Notes under the pieces: model-generated
The model's input: the letters and a program-made list of their open reading frames with translations, nothing else
Databases searched by the model: none
Told to the model about the DNA's origin: nothing
NCBI RefSeq assembly: GCF_000208745.1
Contig: NC_030855.1
Span: 8,697,693-8,761,692 of the forward strand
Source of the DNA: Theobroma cacao
Lineage: Eukaryota > Streptophyta > Magnoliopsida > Malvales > Malvaceae
Direction of reading: 5' to 3'
DNA: 64,000 nucleotides
Shown here: positions 35,353-48,210 of the stretch, one piece after another
Numbering within the stretch: position 1 is the stretch's first letter
Layout: every line of letters starts with the position of its first letter
Made by a program: the position numbers and the translations under genes

Positions 35353-35559
35353 TTAAGTTTGGGAACTCTTACCAACCATACTGATACCATGGATTCTACC
35401 TTTTGAATCATCTCTAAATGATACAGTTCCTCCCTTTCTCTTATCTAACTGAGCAAACAACATTTCATGTCCTATCATGTGCCATGAACAGCCACTATCC
35501 AAGTACGAAGGCTGTTTCTTCTTGAGTTGAGCTCTCGAACATGTCTCTTTTAAGTCCAA
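35353..35559 (-). pseudogene. Copia-2 pol: protease fragment
   Basis: Short open piece with YLDSGCSWHM, the copia-type aspartic protease site (Asp-Ser-Gly), then a FRDDSKGRIHGI segment. A stop or frameshift separates it from integrase (35353-35247 is degenerate). In the family it cleaves the Gag-Pol polyprotein. Confidence 0.85.
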
Positions 35560-35591
35560 CTCAACCTACAAAATAGAATTTTAGTTTTTCT

Positions 35592-37191
35592 TTATAGGTA
35601 CCCATACTTTGATGGGTCCTTGAGTGTTAGTTGCAGCAAAAGATCCCTTAAGAACCCAAATTTTCTTAACTTTCTGCACTTTTCTTTTCTTAAAACAGTC
35701 ATATGACAATGACCATGTTTACCACAATTATAACATCTAGGTAATGCTTTAGCTGAATATTTATTGTGGTATGCATCTCTTTTTGAAGATTCATTTTTCA
35801 AACATTTAAGAGTTTTGTTTTCATCAAGAGTTATTTGCAAGGTTTCAGACTTTTTTTCCAACTCTTATTTTAAAAACTCAAAGTCTATTTTTGAGTGTTC
35901 TAACTCAACTTGCGAAATATTTCTTTGCTCAAAAATAGAGGTGACTCTTGTTTGATTTGTTCCAAATCATTTTCAAGTAATGTAGCCTTTTTCTTCAATG
36001 ATTTGTATTTTGAAAAAAGTTTTTCAAATTCATCATAAAGGCATTCTTATTCATCTTGTAAATCATCATAAGAATTAATGCAGGGGATGATGATACCTCT
36101 GATTCATCCTCTTGTGCCATTAAACAGATATTTACTCTTTCCTCATATTTTTCACCATCAATTTCAAAGCTCGAAGTGTCACTGTTCTACCATGTAGCAG
36201 CCACCATTGCTTTCTTGGATTTCTTAATTTTCTTTAGGGTTTCATCTTTCAACAATGGACACTTGGACTTAAAGTGACCAAGTTTCTTACATTCATAGTA
36301 GATCATTTCCTCCTTTTTGTTAGAGTGATTTTTGGTTCTTATTTTCCATGAAACACCTTGGTCTTTCCTAAAACCTCTTCTAGCTATCCTTCGATTTCTT
36401 CTGCTCAATAGCTTTCTGAATTTTCTAGCAACTAGAGCTAATTCATCATCATCATCACAGGAAAGCTCTTCCAGCTCTTCTTCAAGGATGCTGGCTTTAA
36501 GTGCAATACTCTTTTTCTTTTTCTTTACTTCCCTTCAGTCTTCTTCTTCTTCTTCCATAAGCTCTAGCTCATGAGTGAGAAGAGAACCACAAGATTCATC
36601 GAGAGTGATGATGTTCAGATTTTTAACGCCTTTAATGGCAGTCACTTTTGGTTTTTAGGATTTTGGTAGGCATCTAAGCAGTCTCTTAACTAATTCATGT
36701 TCAGGGATAGGCTTGCCTAGCTGACTCAATTTATTTGTGATGTTTGTAAACCTATCAAACATGCTGGTGATGTCTTCACCAGGCTCAATTTTGAACATTT
36801 CATAACTATGTATTAAGAGAGAAATTTTGGACTCCTTTACTTGAGAAGTCCCTTCATGGATTATTCTAAGTTTTTTCCACACTTGTTTAGCTGTTGTACA
36901 GCTTGAGACTTTGTTGAACGCAGTGGGGGTTAATGCACAGTGCAATGTGTTGATGGCCTTAAAATTTATTTGAACTTTCTTAGTTTCAGCCTCAGTCCAT
37001 TCAGACCTTGGCTTGGGCATCAATTCATTTGTCACCACATTCACGGTTGAGGGCATAAAGGGTCCATCAGTTATGACGTCCTACATTTCATAGTCTATAG
37101 CTCTAATGTAAATTGACATCCTAGTGCTCCAATAAAGGTAATTAGAGCCATCAAATAGAGGTGGTCTGTTTGTTGATTGTCCCTCAGCCAT
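35592..37191 (-). pseudogene. Copia-2 gag, broken
   Basis: ATG at 37191 (MAEGQSTNRPP). A TAG at 37083-37081 replaces the Trp of MWD. Then comes the same core as Copia-1 (37056-36655), a stop near 36655 in the NWKP position, and zinc knuckle 1 at about 36310-36270 reading YYECKKLGHFKSKC, whose first Cys has become Tyr. TAG after AATW. A later part (35861-35592) has a second knuckle CYNCGKHGH whose last Cys is moved out of frame near 35700. Between them is an acidic linker. Confidence 0.85.
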
Positions 37192-37256
37192 TATTGATTT
37201 TTGTTGAGCCCTTTGGATCCTCCCAAAGGATGTTAAGCCTTAATAATAGAGGACTA

Positions 37257-37268
37257 GCTTTGATACCA
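37257..37268 (-). other. Copia-2 primer-binding site
   Basis: Minus strand TGGTATCAAAGC, two bases from the LTR; one mismatch to the plant initiator tRNA-Met site. Confidence 0.85.
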
Positions 37269-37270
37269 AT

Positions 37271-38345
37271 TGTTGGTCCCGATAATATGTGCTAGAGAGG
37301 GGCTGAATAGCATAATTTGGCTCTTGACAACATTGGAAACTAATTTCAAGAACTTAAGAAAACAAAAACAGAGTATAAAATGCACAGTAATTTAGAGTGG
37401 TTTGGTCCAAGACCTACATCAACTACCTTGATTATCCAATCAAGGATTTTCCCACAAATCCACTATGGATCGGTGAAATTCAGAAGCTTTCACCAAGCTT
37501 TACAATGGCTTTTACCAGGCTCAGCCAAAAACTTTTTACACTAGTTTTTCACGGGCTCAACTAAAACCCAAAGTTGTTTTCTAAGGCTCAACCACAGCCT
37601 ATAACATTCAAGCTTTCCCAAGCTTGAACAACCCCTTAGAGTGACTCCCTCACTCTAAGTATACAAGAAGAGAAGTTAAAGAAAGTACCTATGATCACAA
37701 GTTGATCTGAATGGTACAAGATTGAGTGCTAAATACAATGGCAAAGAGTAGGCGTTTAAGTGCTGACAAGTGCAGTGAAGCTTTTCTAGTTTTTCAACTT
37801 TCTACAGCTCCAATCTCATTCAAGGCTTCAAAAACTTGTTTCTCATTGTTGGAAGACACTTTTATACTTGGAGATGCAACTTTGATGGTAGTTTGACAGT
37901 TTATGGCTATTGAAAATAGTTGAGGATGAGTTCTAGCCGTTAATCTGTCTTGTAGTGCTCTGGTTCAAATTGCAGATAGAGAGCTCTTAGTCGACTAACT
38001 TGGTTGACTAAGTTGATTTTGTTTCTGGTTTGCAAATTCTAGCAAAGGGCACTTAGTCTATTGACTTGGTTGACTAAGTTGGTTTTGTTTCTCAAACTTT
38101 TTAGCCCGTCATTTCTCCAATTTGAAATTTGGTCAACCAATGTTCTTTTTTATTTCACCAATAAGCTTCCTCCTTGTTATTCAATTACATCTTGTTGATT
38201 TTATCCCTCTTTTTCTTTCAAAAATACTCTTTGAGGAGTTAATTAAATAAATTTCATATATTAATTTTCTATACACTCAAATCAAGAAATTAGACACAAA
38301 AAAATGGGAATGTTTTATTATCATAAAAAACTAATGGAGCCAACA
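37271..38345 (-). repeat. Copia-2 5' LTR
   Basis: + strand TGTTGGTCCC...GAGCCAACA, ending at TSD CAATA. TATA box on the minus strand at 37859-37866; the hairpin repeats lie at about 37985-38080. Confidence 0.95.
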
Positions 38346-38634
38346 CAATAATCTTATAATTGATTTTAAATCAAAAATTTTTTCACTTTTGGGTAAAATC
38401 GAGCATAATTAGATTTTTCTATTGGGAAACGTGAAGCAGATGCCTTCCATTGATAAGAAAAGTTCATTTATAGCCATTCATGCCATTGAAAGCCTTGTTA
38501 GTAGTTCTAATTGGTTTTATAATCTTATAAATGATTTTAAATCAAAATCTTTTTTCATTTTCGATTAAAATAAATCATAATTAGATGTTTGCATTGGGAA
38601 ACGCAAAACAAATGCCATCCATTGATAAGAAAAG
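38346..38634. repeat. ~170-bp satellite array, segment 2
   Basis: About 1.7 monomers (GATTTTAAATC at about 38358 and 38530) between Copia-2 and the solo LTR-C. Both insertions are flanked by TSDs cut from satellite sequence (CAATA and AAAAG), so segments 1-3 were one continuous array. Confidence 0.9.
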
Positions 38635-41600
38635 TATAACACCCCGTACCCTTGTATAGAAGCCAATAAGACCTTATCGATAAGATGAAGGGTCAATTGA
38701 CATAAATTTAAGTGCCTAAGAGCGGTAACGGGTGAAAAGAATATTTTGAAATAAAATAATATGTTATTAATAAAATAATATTAAATATTAATATTTTATC
38801 TATTGTTGCAATTGGTCATGAAGTAGGATTATATGCCTAGTCTAAGTGGGGGAGAAGAAGAAAGAAAGAATTTTGAAGAAAAACGACGAGAATGGGGCCC
38901 ACTTGCCTTTATTAAATAAAGTTAAAACGAGTAAGTATATATTCAAATATTATGATGACACCTTGGTGAAGTGCAAATTTTATATCTTATTTGTACAAGT
39001 GTAAAGGAAGGAAAATAGAAGGAAATTGGAATTAAAGAAATGTTGGAAGGACCAAAGTGTAAAGGATGAAAAGTTTGGAGGGGTAAATGGTAAATAAGGA
39101 AAAGTTTGAGGACTTATGTTCAATTTTAACATTTCAAGTTAAATGGGAATTAACTAACCAAGGAAAGTTAGATTATGAGAGATATGAGATGTACATGTGA
39201 ATTCACTATTACAAACAAATTATAGCATACAAAAAGGAGAAAGTTAGTGGGGAACATGTGGGACCCCTACCTGTGAAGTAAAAGGAAGGATAAGATTAAG
39301 TTTATTTGCATGTAATGAAATTGGTGCATTAGGTAGCCAAATGAGGAAAGTAAAATGTAGGATGCATGTGATTTGAATGGTTTAATAAATAACCAATTAA
39401 AATATAAAGTGAAGCTTGTACATGCAATGTGATTGGAGGAATAAGGTGGTGAATGAAATAAAGAATGAAGAAAAGAAAGATGAAATAGTCAAGGTGGTGG
39501 ATGGAAAGATAATTATGATAGATTATAAGTTAATGAATAGGGAAGGAAATTGATGTATGAAATTTGAGTGGGGGGTGAATTGGTCCAATGGACGATAAGG
39601 AATAAATAAGGAAATGAAATGTGAGGAAAAGGCTTCAAAAATCGAACCTTTGAGAAAGAAAGAGAGAATCTACTTGGACGCAAAAAGAAGAAACGAGAAA
39701 GAAGAAGGAAGAAAGAAGAAAAGCAAAAAGGGAGGTTTGGTTTTGGAGGAGTTAGAGAAAAATTGAGAGGTTTTCCTCCCCCACACACACAATTGTTGGA
39801 GCTAAAGAAGACATTGGTGATTCGGCTTAGAGATTCCAAGGTAAGGAAGGTAAAAAAATTATCATTTTTGTTTGAATGCATTCCTTGTGAACCGATTACA
39901 ATGTGGGATTTTGTTTGTGGTAACAAGAATCTTCTAGGATTCAAGAACCGGATGCATGCATGTTGGTGGATCTTGGAATGCATGGTGATTTTGAGCTAGA
40001 TAAGTAATGGGTAAGTGTTTTAATCTTGAAATCACAAGTAGAAAGGAGAAATGAGATGTGTATTAATTGCTTATGCTTGTGGCAGTAATGGTGATCCAAG
40101 ATGTGAGAAAATTGTGAACTATACATGGAATTCAAGCTAAAACAGAAAAGTAAGCTTGCAATGTGAGTACATTATGTTATGTTGGCTATGGTTGGTTGAA
40201 AGTATGTGGATTGCATGTTAAATGATTATGAATAATGGTGATGAAAAATATGAAATTGGGTTAAGCATTCATTGATTGAAGTGCTGCCGTACAAGTGAAT
40301 AATTAAGTATATTGAGTTTGAATTGTTGCTAGGAAGTGTGTAAGTGAGGAAGGTCTGTCGTGGTGGTGTACCAGAGGAGATAACAGGTGACCGGCAGGTA
40401 GAATTAGCTAGATACGCACCTGGATCGATAGCAACATAGTGTCCCGCTATTGTAAGGTGAGTAGAGGGTGTCTATTTCAAAACTTCCATAACTATATATC
40501 TATATACGATTAATAAACCTAAAGGGGTTTTATCATGTCACTATGATTGGTATTTTGGTAATTGATTCAAAATAAACTTTTGAAAACCTAATTTGCTTTT
40601 AAATGGTTTTATCAAATTGAGAGATTCGAGAGTAGGTCTGATGTCACATCAAAAAAAGTGTGACCCTTTTGCACAAGTGAGCTCTAGCTAGAGAACCTTT
40701 AGGTCACCGATGGGTTGTTAGACGTGGCTGGGGCCACGATCTGTGATGTATATACGTGGCTAGGCCACAAGGTCTGATGTCAGCCAACATCGTCAAGACT
40801 GCCATAGCTATGGGAATCCGGTGGAGGAGGACCTCCTGGATGTTATTACGTGGAAGCAGGTCCACGAGTTTATTACTATGATTACCTGCTCGAGAGCGGT
40901 ATCTCTTTGGGTTTTCAAACATGTATTCTTTCGCATGGTGAGAATTATAAGTTTTTCTGTAGCTCCCCTATTCATACTATGACTTCGTATTTAACTCCTT
41001 GAGGATGAGGCAATTTGCAAATTTGTGTATAAGCTTTGATCATGCTGGACTTCAAGGGAGCATGCGTGTTTATGTTGGATTGATTGGAGCAAAGTTGTCA
41101 AATGATTTCAAAGGTGGAAATCTTTCACTTGCACTGATTTTGATATATAATTGCTAAAATGATTACGTTGCATTAAAATTCTTATTTTTTATTAGTAAGG
41201 CACAAAACTTTCTTTTGAGTTAAATTGTTTATACATGCTTTTATGTTTTAAGATTCAAATCTCTTGTCCTTAGTTTGTTTCCTATCTACGTCTTGCTCAC
41301 GGAGCCGATGATCACTGAGTCAGTGAGACTCACCTCCTTATCTTTCTTTTGTAGATAAGAGATCAGCTCAAGTATATTGTCCAGCACATCGAGATTCGCT
41401 GCAATGTAGGTAATGACATCTCTTAGACTTCTACTCTGAGTCACTCCTCTGCATAGGGGTCGATTGTGTAAAATAGTTAGACTTATAAAAATTATTAGTT
41501 ATCAAAAATGTATTTGCTAAAACCTTGAGGTTGTGTAATGGATTCTAAGTGTGATGTTGAAACTATCTTGAAGTTGGTTAAACATGGATATTGTATCTAG

Positions 41601-41790
41601 TTATTGCACCTTGATTACAGCTATCTATCCATTTTAAGTAAATGATGGTATTAATATTGCAAGTCGATTTACTTATGCACTAAAATGTTGTACTTAAGTA
41701 TCCGGAATGTCAACTAAGGCTTGTTCAGGATTTGGCTGGTTCACTGGCAAGTCTTGGACATCGGTAACGATTGGGGAGAAGGTCGTTACA
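38635..41790 (+). mobile_element. Solo LTR-C (3.2 kb) in satellite
   Basis: 3156 bp, start TATAACACCCCG (the canonical TG mutated to TA) and end GGTCGTTACA, with a perfect TSD AAAAG (38630-38634 and 41791-41795). It has no internal region. Colinear with the LTR-C fragments at 2247-3249 and 25796-27111 and, inverted, with the D LTRs. Near 38855 it contains a PPT-like AAGTGGGGGAGA, unusual inside an LTR. Short frames within it are chance. Confidence 0.9.
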
Positions 41791-43483
41791 AAAAGTCCAT
41801 TTATAGTCACTCATGCCTTCAAATGTCTTATTACTCATTTTAGGCGGTTTAATAATCATATAAATAATTTTAAATCAAAGTTTTTTTAATTTTTGGTTAA
41901 AACAAATCATAATTGGATGTTTACATTAGGAAAAATGAAGTAAAAGCCATCCATTGAGAAGAAAAGTACACTTGTGGTCACTCATCCCATCGAAAGTCTT
42001 GTTACTTGCTTTAAATGATTTTATAAACTTACAAATGATTTTAAATTAAAATATTTTTTGATTTTGATTAAAATAGATCATAATTGGATATTTGCATAGA
42101 GAAACGTGAAGTGGGTGCCATCCATTGGCGAGAAAAGTCTCTTTATAGTCACTCATCCCATCGAACGCCTTGTTCTTATAAATGACTTTAAATTGAAATA
42201 TTTTTCATTTTTGGTTGAAATCAATCATTATTTGATGTTTATATTGGGAAATGTGAAGCGAATGCCATCCATTTATTGCCACTTAAGCCTTTGAAAGCTT
42301 TGTTACTTACTTTAATTAGTTTTTATAATCTTATAAATGATTTTAAATCAAAATGTTTTTCATTTCTGGTTAAAACAAGTCATAATTGGATATTTGCATT
42401 GAAAAACATGAAGCGAAAGCCTTCCATTGACAGGAAAAGTCCATTTATAGTCACTCATGCCTTTGAAAGCCTTGTTACATGCTTTAAGCGGTTCAATAAC
42501 CTTATAAATGATTTTAAATCGAAATTTTTTTCCTTCCTAGTTAAGACAGATCATAATTAGATGTTTGCATCAAGAAACGTGAAATAGAAGCCATCCATTG
42601 ACACGAAAAGTTCTTTTAAAGTCGCTAATGCCTTCAAAAGCCTTGTTGCTCACTTTCTATAGTTTTACAATCTTGTCAATTATTTTAAATTAGTATATAC
42701 ATATATAATGTTTTTGTTTAAAATTGATCATAATTGGATATTTTCATCGAGAAACATGAAATGGCTATCATCCATTAAGAAGAAAAGTCTATTTATAGTC
42801 ATTCATGCTATCTAAAAACCTTGTCACTCACTTTAAATGGATTTATAATCTTATAAGTGATTTTAAATCAAAATCTTTTTCAGTTTTTCTTTCAATCTAT
42901 TGTAATTGGATGTTTGGATCGAAATACATGAAGCGGATGGCATCCATTGACAAGAAAAGTCCATTTATAGTCACTCATGCTTTTGAATGCCTTGTTACTT
43001 GTTTTAATTGGTATAATAATCTTATAAATGATCTTAAATCAAAATTTTTTTCATTTTTCATTCAAACAGATCATAACTGGATGTTTGCATCAGAAAATGT
43101 GAAGCGAAAGCCAGCCATTGACAAGAAAAGTCCATTTATATTCACTCATGCCTTCGAAAGCCTTGTTATTCGCTTTAAGTGGTTGTATATTCTTATAACT
43201 GATTTTAAATCAAAATATTTTTCATTTTTGGTTAAAATCGATCATAATTGAATATTTACATTAGGAAATGTGAAGTGGATGGCATCCTCTAACAAGAAAA
43301 GTTCGTTTATAGTCACTCAAGCCATCAAAAGCCAAGTTACTCACTTCAAGTGGTTTTATAATCCGATAAATGATTTTAAATTGAATTATTTTCAATTTCA
43401 GTTAAAACAAATCCTAATTGGATGTTTGCATTGGGAAACATGAAACGAAAGCAATTCATTGTGCAAAAAGGCCATTTATAGTC
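41791..43483. repeat. ~170-bp satellite array, segment 3
   Basis: About ten monomers, one shortened near 42180. The monomer is close to 171 bp, a multiple of three, so one frame stays open for up to three units (42805-43251), giving a repeating 57-residue pattern with FKSKFFSFLVK and DKKSPFIVTHA. I treat this as a by-product of length, not a gene. Element D cuts the array at 43484. Confidence 0.9.
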
Positions 43484-46400
43484 TGTCACAGCCCAAAACC
43501 CGGCCCATGACTGGTGCATAGGCCCAATAGGCATAGCCCACTAGGCCCAAGCAAGCCTCTCTATGTAAACCCGTCAGTAGTCCATCTATCACTTCTTTTT
43601 CTTTAAGATCTAAGACTCGTGATTTCTAATAACAATCTCTTCAAATTTAAATTATGAAAATCAAGTACATACAAAGTTCACAACAAATCTCATAATTTAC
43701 ATTAAACCATCACATATAAACATACAACCGACCTTTGACAATCAAAAGAGTGACTCTGGGCATGGGTGCTATCATTGAGAGTCATAGTGAACCTACCGAA
43801 AGATGAATAGGAGGGAGCACCTCGACCTAGGATCCAACTACCTTCAATCTTGAAGACTAAAACATGAAGTTGAAAAAAATGAGTATAAACTCAGTGTGTG
43901 AACATAGGAAGGGAAAAAGCAAACGATGTGGAAGATTTTTTAGAAAACACGATGCAGTTTTATTGAAACCATGCAATTTGTATATCATAAACAAAACTCG
44001 ATGCAATGCTATTTTTCAACTCAGTTTAAAAACATTTAAGAATATCAACTTTCAATATACAATTCAATCACATTACATTTTCCAACAATCTCTACTCTAC
44101 AGGACAGATGCACATGCGTGTAAAAATTCACGTATACATTATGTATATATAAATATATAGATAATTCAAATATACACCAAGGTCATCTCCACACTAGTCA
44201 CCACGGCTCCGCACATGCACTCGCCAACCTCAACTCAGCTCATGTGCACTCCCACACCGCACATAGCTAATATCCTTATGTGCACTCCCACATCTCACAT
44301 GGCATATATCATCATCATGTGCTCTCTCACACCACACACTACCGGCACCGTCATGTGCACTCTCACACCGCACACGCATGGTTATAATTATCATTCAACA
44401 TTACATTTCAATGCATGGCACTCATAACAACATGTAACAAGAATCTTTGCGTAGCAATACATCACATGCCACAAATCAATTGGCAATTCAACATAATATT
44501 TCAAATACATAATTCATCACATTATATGTTTAAAAACGTAGAAGTATCACTTGTGAAAAGCTTGTTCCCGTGCATAAATTTGAAAATAGTCAACCAAGGA
44601 TATTCTAACATTTCATTCAACACATATGCATTTGTTCAAAACCTTTTAAATGCAAGTTCACTCACCTTACGATAGCGGAATACTACATCGCTATTAGTTC
44701 AGAGGCGTATCTAGCTATTTCTACTTGTCGGTCACTCGTTATTTCCTTTGGCATGCCACCACAGTATACTATCTATATGTTTGCACTTTCTAAAAACAAT
44801 CCAAATTTAATATCTTTAGTGTATATCATTTCTACATCTCTTTTTCATTCAATCGTGAATCCTTATTCAACTAACTTATATCTTGACACATTTTTACCAA
44901 AGTTGCCTTTATCCTTTGCTTGCGTAATTCTTTATATTATAAATACCGGTAACTTATTTATGACTTTAGCACATATATTAATCTTTTCTAAAGATATTTA
45001 TCAAGTTCAACCATCATTTCCACACTAATAACCTAGCATATGGTAGCAGCTATAAATTTAACTCCATCAAGCATTTTCTGAGTCCACATGCACCGCAATT
45101 TACTTTACATGCTGCCACAAGCACAAACAATCAATACATATCTCATTTTTCCTTTCTACTTGTGATTTAGAGGTTAAAACGCTTACCCACCACTTAATCT
45201 AGCTAAAATCACCACACATTCCAAGATTCTTCCACATGCATGCCTCGGGTTCCTTGGATCTTTATTGATCCTTGCTACCACAAACAAAACCTCACATCAT
45301 AATTGGTTCAAACTACATGCTTTCAAACAAAACATCAATTTCTACCTTTCTTACCTTGAAATCCATAAGGCAAACCACCCAAATCTTTTCAAACCTTAAC
45401 AATGGTGTGTGGGTGGAGAGGAAAACCTATCGGTTTTCTTTTTTCTCCTCAAAGGCTGAGCCGCCTCCTAGCTTTTCTCTTCCTTTTTCCTTTTTTTCTT
45501 TCCTTTCTTTGTTCTTCCTTTCTATCTCCTAGGGTTTAGTTGGGATGAAAAATGAGGTGGAGAGTTGTGGGTTGGGTGAAGAAAGGGGTAGGAGAATGGA
45601 GAAGTAAGAAAAGAAGAGAAAAGATAAGAAAAAACTTGATTTTTATGGTGAAGAAAGGAAAATGGCATGGGAGGAAGAAGATGGAAAAGAAAATGCCTTT
45701 TGGAGAAGATAAGGATCAGCCATGGATAAGGAAGAAAAGAGTCAAAGCTTCCTATGGAAGCTTTGACCAAGCTTATGAAAAAATTAGCGTTTTGCCCTCC
45801 AAGTTTATCCTTTTTTTAATTTAGTCCTCCCAACAATCTTTTAATTCCAATTTCCTTCTATTTTTCTTCCTTTACATGTGTGCAAACAAAATATAAAGTT
45901 TGCACTTCAATGCGGTATCACCATAATATTTAAATATATACTTACCCGCGCTAGCTTTATTTAATAAAGACACGCAAGCCCCACTAATGTCACGACCCAA
46001 TTTTCGGGCCATGACCTTTGCATGGGCCCAATGAACGTAGTCCACTAAGCCCAAGCAAGCCTATTAATTTGACATGTTCATCATCCCATCATAAACTACT
46101 AAGTCATATTTCACAACTTAGAACCAAAATAATATTTAACATTTGCCATCTCATACTGGCATACCAAACAAGTGTATATACATTGTCTACAACATATATC
46201 TTAACAATTTACATTAGGTTCATCTATACACAACAAAATAATACTTGATTTCCAGTGGAGGGACTCGGATGAATATACAACTACTGAATGCCGAGACACC
46301 TACCAAAAGATGGACACAAGTCTACAAGGACACCTCGTCCTAGTTACCGACTGCCTCGTGATTTGAAAACATGAATTTGAAAATGGTGAGTATAAACCCA

Positions 46401-46764
46401 ATGAGTGAACAAGGAAGGGAACAAGCAACAATTAGGGAGAATTTAAAATCATGATGCACTTGTTTCAAAACAATGCAATTTAGTTCCATTCATGTTAAAA
46501 ACCCCTCATCAAGCCCTTAAATGATTAATCATTTGGAAATCATGAACCCATACATAACGAACCATTTGAAGAATGAAAGCTTCAATGATACGTAAGCAAG
46601 TTATTAGCCGAACTAAGGCTTCTCAACCAACTAAGGGTTTCTCTCAAAATTTCCTCATTTCAAACTTAGTTAGATAATCCCTAAACATGTTGAAAGTCCA
46701 TACTCCACTAGGGTATAAATGAAATGAAAAAATATGGCAAAAACCCACAAGATAGCAAAATGGA

Positions 46765-46945
46765 CAGAAGGTTTCTCGCTACAGTGAAATTTGGTTAGAC
46801 AAATAGAGAGTTTCTCATTGCAGCGAGATTCATTCTCGCTGCAGCAAAATTCATTCTCGCTGCAGTGAGATCCAAATCTGGAAAAACTCTCACAACCAGA
46901 AAGTTTCTTGCTGTAGCGAAAATGATTCTCGCTGCAGCGAGATAC
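46765..46945. repeat. Palindromic motif array in LTR-B1
   Basis: Six to seven copies of the CTCGCTGCAGCGAG motif; 46927-46942 is a perfect 16-bp palindrome, TCTCGCTGCAGCGAGA. Others differ by one to three bases. Confidence 0.85.
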
Positions 46946-47382
46946 AGGGCACCAAGAGAAAAGTTTCCCCTCACTCGACAAAAAGGCCATCCTGTTAAAC
47001 TAATAAAATCAACATACAACACATGAAATTTCCCAAAGTTCAATGTATCAAATTTCTTATATATGTCAATCATATATCACGTTCATAAGTTTTCATTTCA
47101 TAAGTCTAGATATGCATAATTACATAGATAAACATCAACATCATCATAATCACTCTCGGCTCATGTATAGCCCCCCACATCGTGCACATAGCCGGCACCA
47201 TCGTGTGTACCCCACCACAACGTGCACAATCAGTGCCATTGTGTACATCCCCCCACATCGTGCACACGGACACTATCATCATCTATCTCTCATGCCACAA
47301 TCATCACCAGCATGTGCATTTCCCCCACATCTTGCACACACACGGTTATAGTCATTATACACAATATCGTTCATCATGCACA

Positions 47383-47421
<39 letters not shown>
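47383..47421. repeat. (AC)n(AT)n microsatellite
   Basis: About ten AC units then about nine AT units inside LTR-B1. The Gypsy-2 LTR has the same AC tract where its N gap begins. Confidence 0.95.
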
Positions 47422-47422
<1 letters not shown>

Positions 47423-48201
47423 CATCATAATACAATAGTGCATGAATCCATAGCAATCACATATTAAAACATAAAACCATTTTGCAAAAGCTTGTTCCCA
47501 AGGCACTTGTTTTCATGAAAAGCTTGATAATTCATTCAAATGGGTGGCAATTACATTATATTTCCCAAAACAAGTTTTGAAGGCAGTCCACTCACTGATT
47601 TATTGTTGAGCCTTTAGTTGACTCTAATTCCCCTAATGATCCAACTGGAAGGATGGGACTTCATTAGAACCTAGGATCACATTAGCATAAACAATAGGTC
47701 AATTCACACACTATGAACCCTAAAAGCTATCTCTTAGCTAGCTTTCAATTGCAACATTAAATGGCTATCTATGTTCACTATCTTAATCACCGAAAAAGTA
47801 ATGTACTCAACAATAAAACAGCTCTTACTCTAAATTACTAGTTATTATTCACAGCTAAAAACCGAATTTACTTCATCACTCACCCTTGGGTTTCTTTGTA
47901 GTTGAATTCTCTTCCAATAGCTTCCAAATCAATGGGGTAATTCTCTTTTTCTCTCTCTAAAATGCCCAGCTAGTGATAGAAAGTCTGGAAATAAGCTTTA
48001 TCAAGGGTTTTGAAGTGAGAGAGTGAAAGAATTAAAGAGTTATAGTCAAAAGGGCTCAAAGGTATGAAAACTAGAGCTAGAGAGAGAAAATCACGCAAGC
48101 TCCATATCAAGCTTCCATGGAGTTTTGAAGAAACGTGAGAGGGAAGAAGAAGAAGAAGACAAGCTGCTGGAAAATGGGAGAAGAAGCTACTGGAAGAAAG
48201 G

Positions 48202-48210
48202 TATTTATAG
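48202..48210 (-). promoter_or_regulatory. TATA box of LTR-B1
   Basis: Minus strand CTATAAATA in GGCTATAAATACC, about 390 bp from the native LTR start; conserved in LTR-B2 at 51676-51684. Probable U3 core promoter. Confidence 0.55.

Larger units (their letters stand above)
28171..38345 (-). mobile_element. Copia-2, structurally complete Sirevirus-like element
   Basis: 10,175 bp with LTRs of 1073 bp (28171-29243) and 1075 bp (37271-38345) and a perfect TSD CAATA (28166-28170 and 38346-38350). On the minus strand: 5' LTR, primer-binding site, gag, protease, integrase, RT, RNase H, spacer, third ORF, polypurine tracts, 3' LTR. It is the same family as Copia-1 and supplies the empty sites for its insertions. 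LTRs differ by about 8% over 260 bp by eye. Every ORF has stops or frameshifts, so it is inactive. Confidence 0.95.

Noticed and set aside
39513..39983. 156-residue minus-strand frame in the solo LTR-C
   Set aside because: Low-complexity Phe/Leu/Ser reading of a purine-rich LTR segment; not maintained in the other LTR-C or D copies.
45522..45824. Lys/Arg-rich frames in the element D LTR
   Set aside because: Purine-tract translation; the paired LTR at 56189-56616 breaks the frame differently.
47043..47506. His/Thr-rich frames over the LTR-B1 minisatellite and microsatellite
   Set aside because: Simple-repeat translation without conservation.
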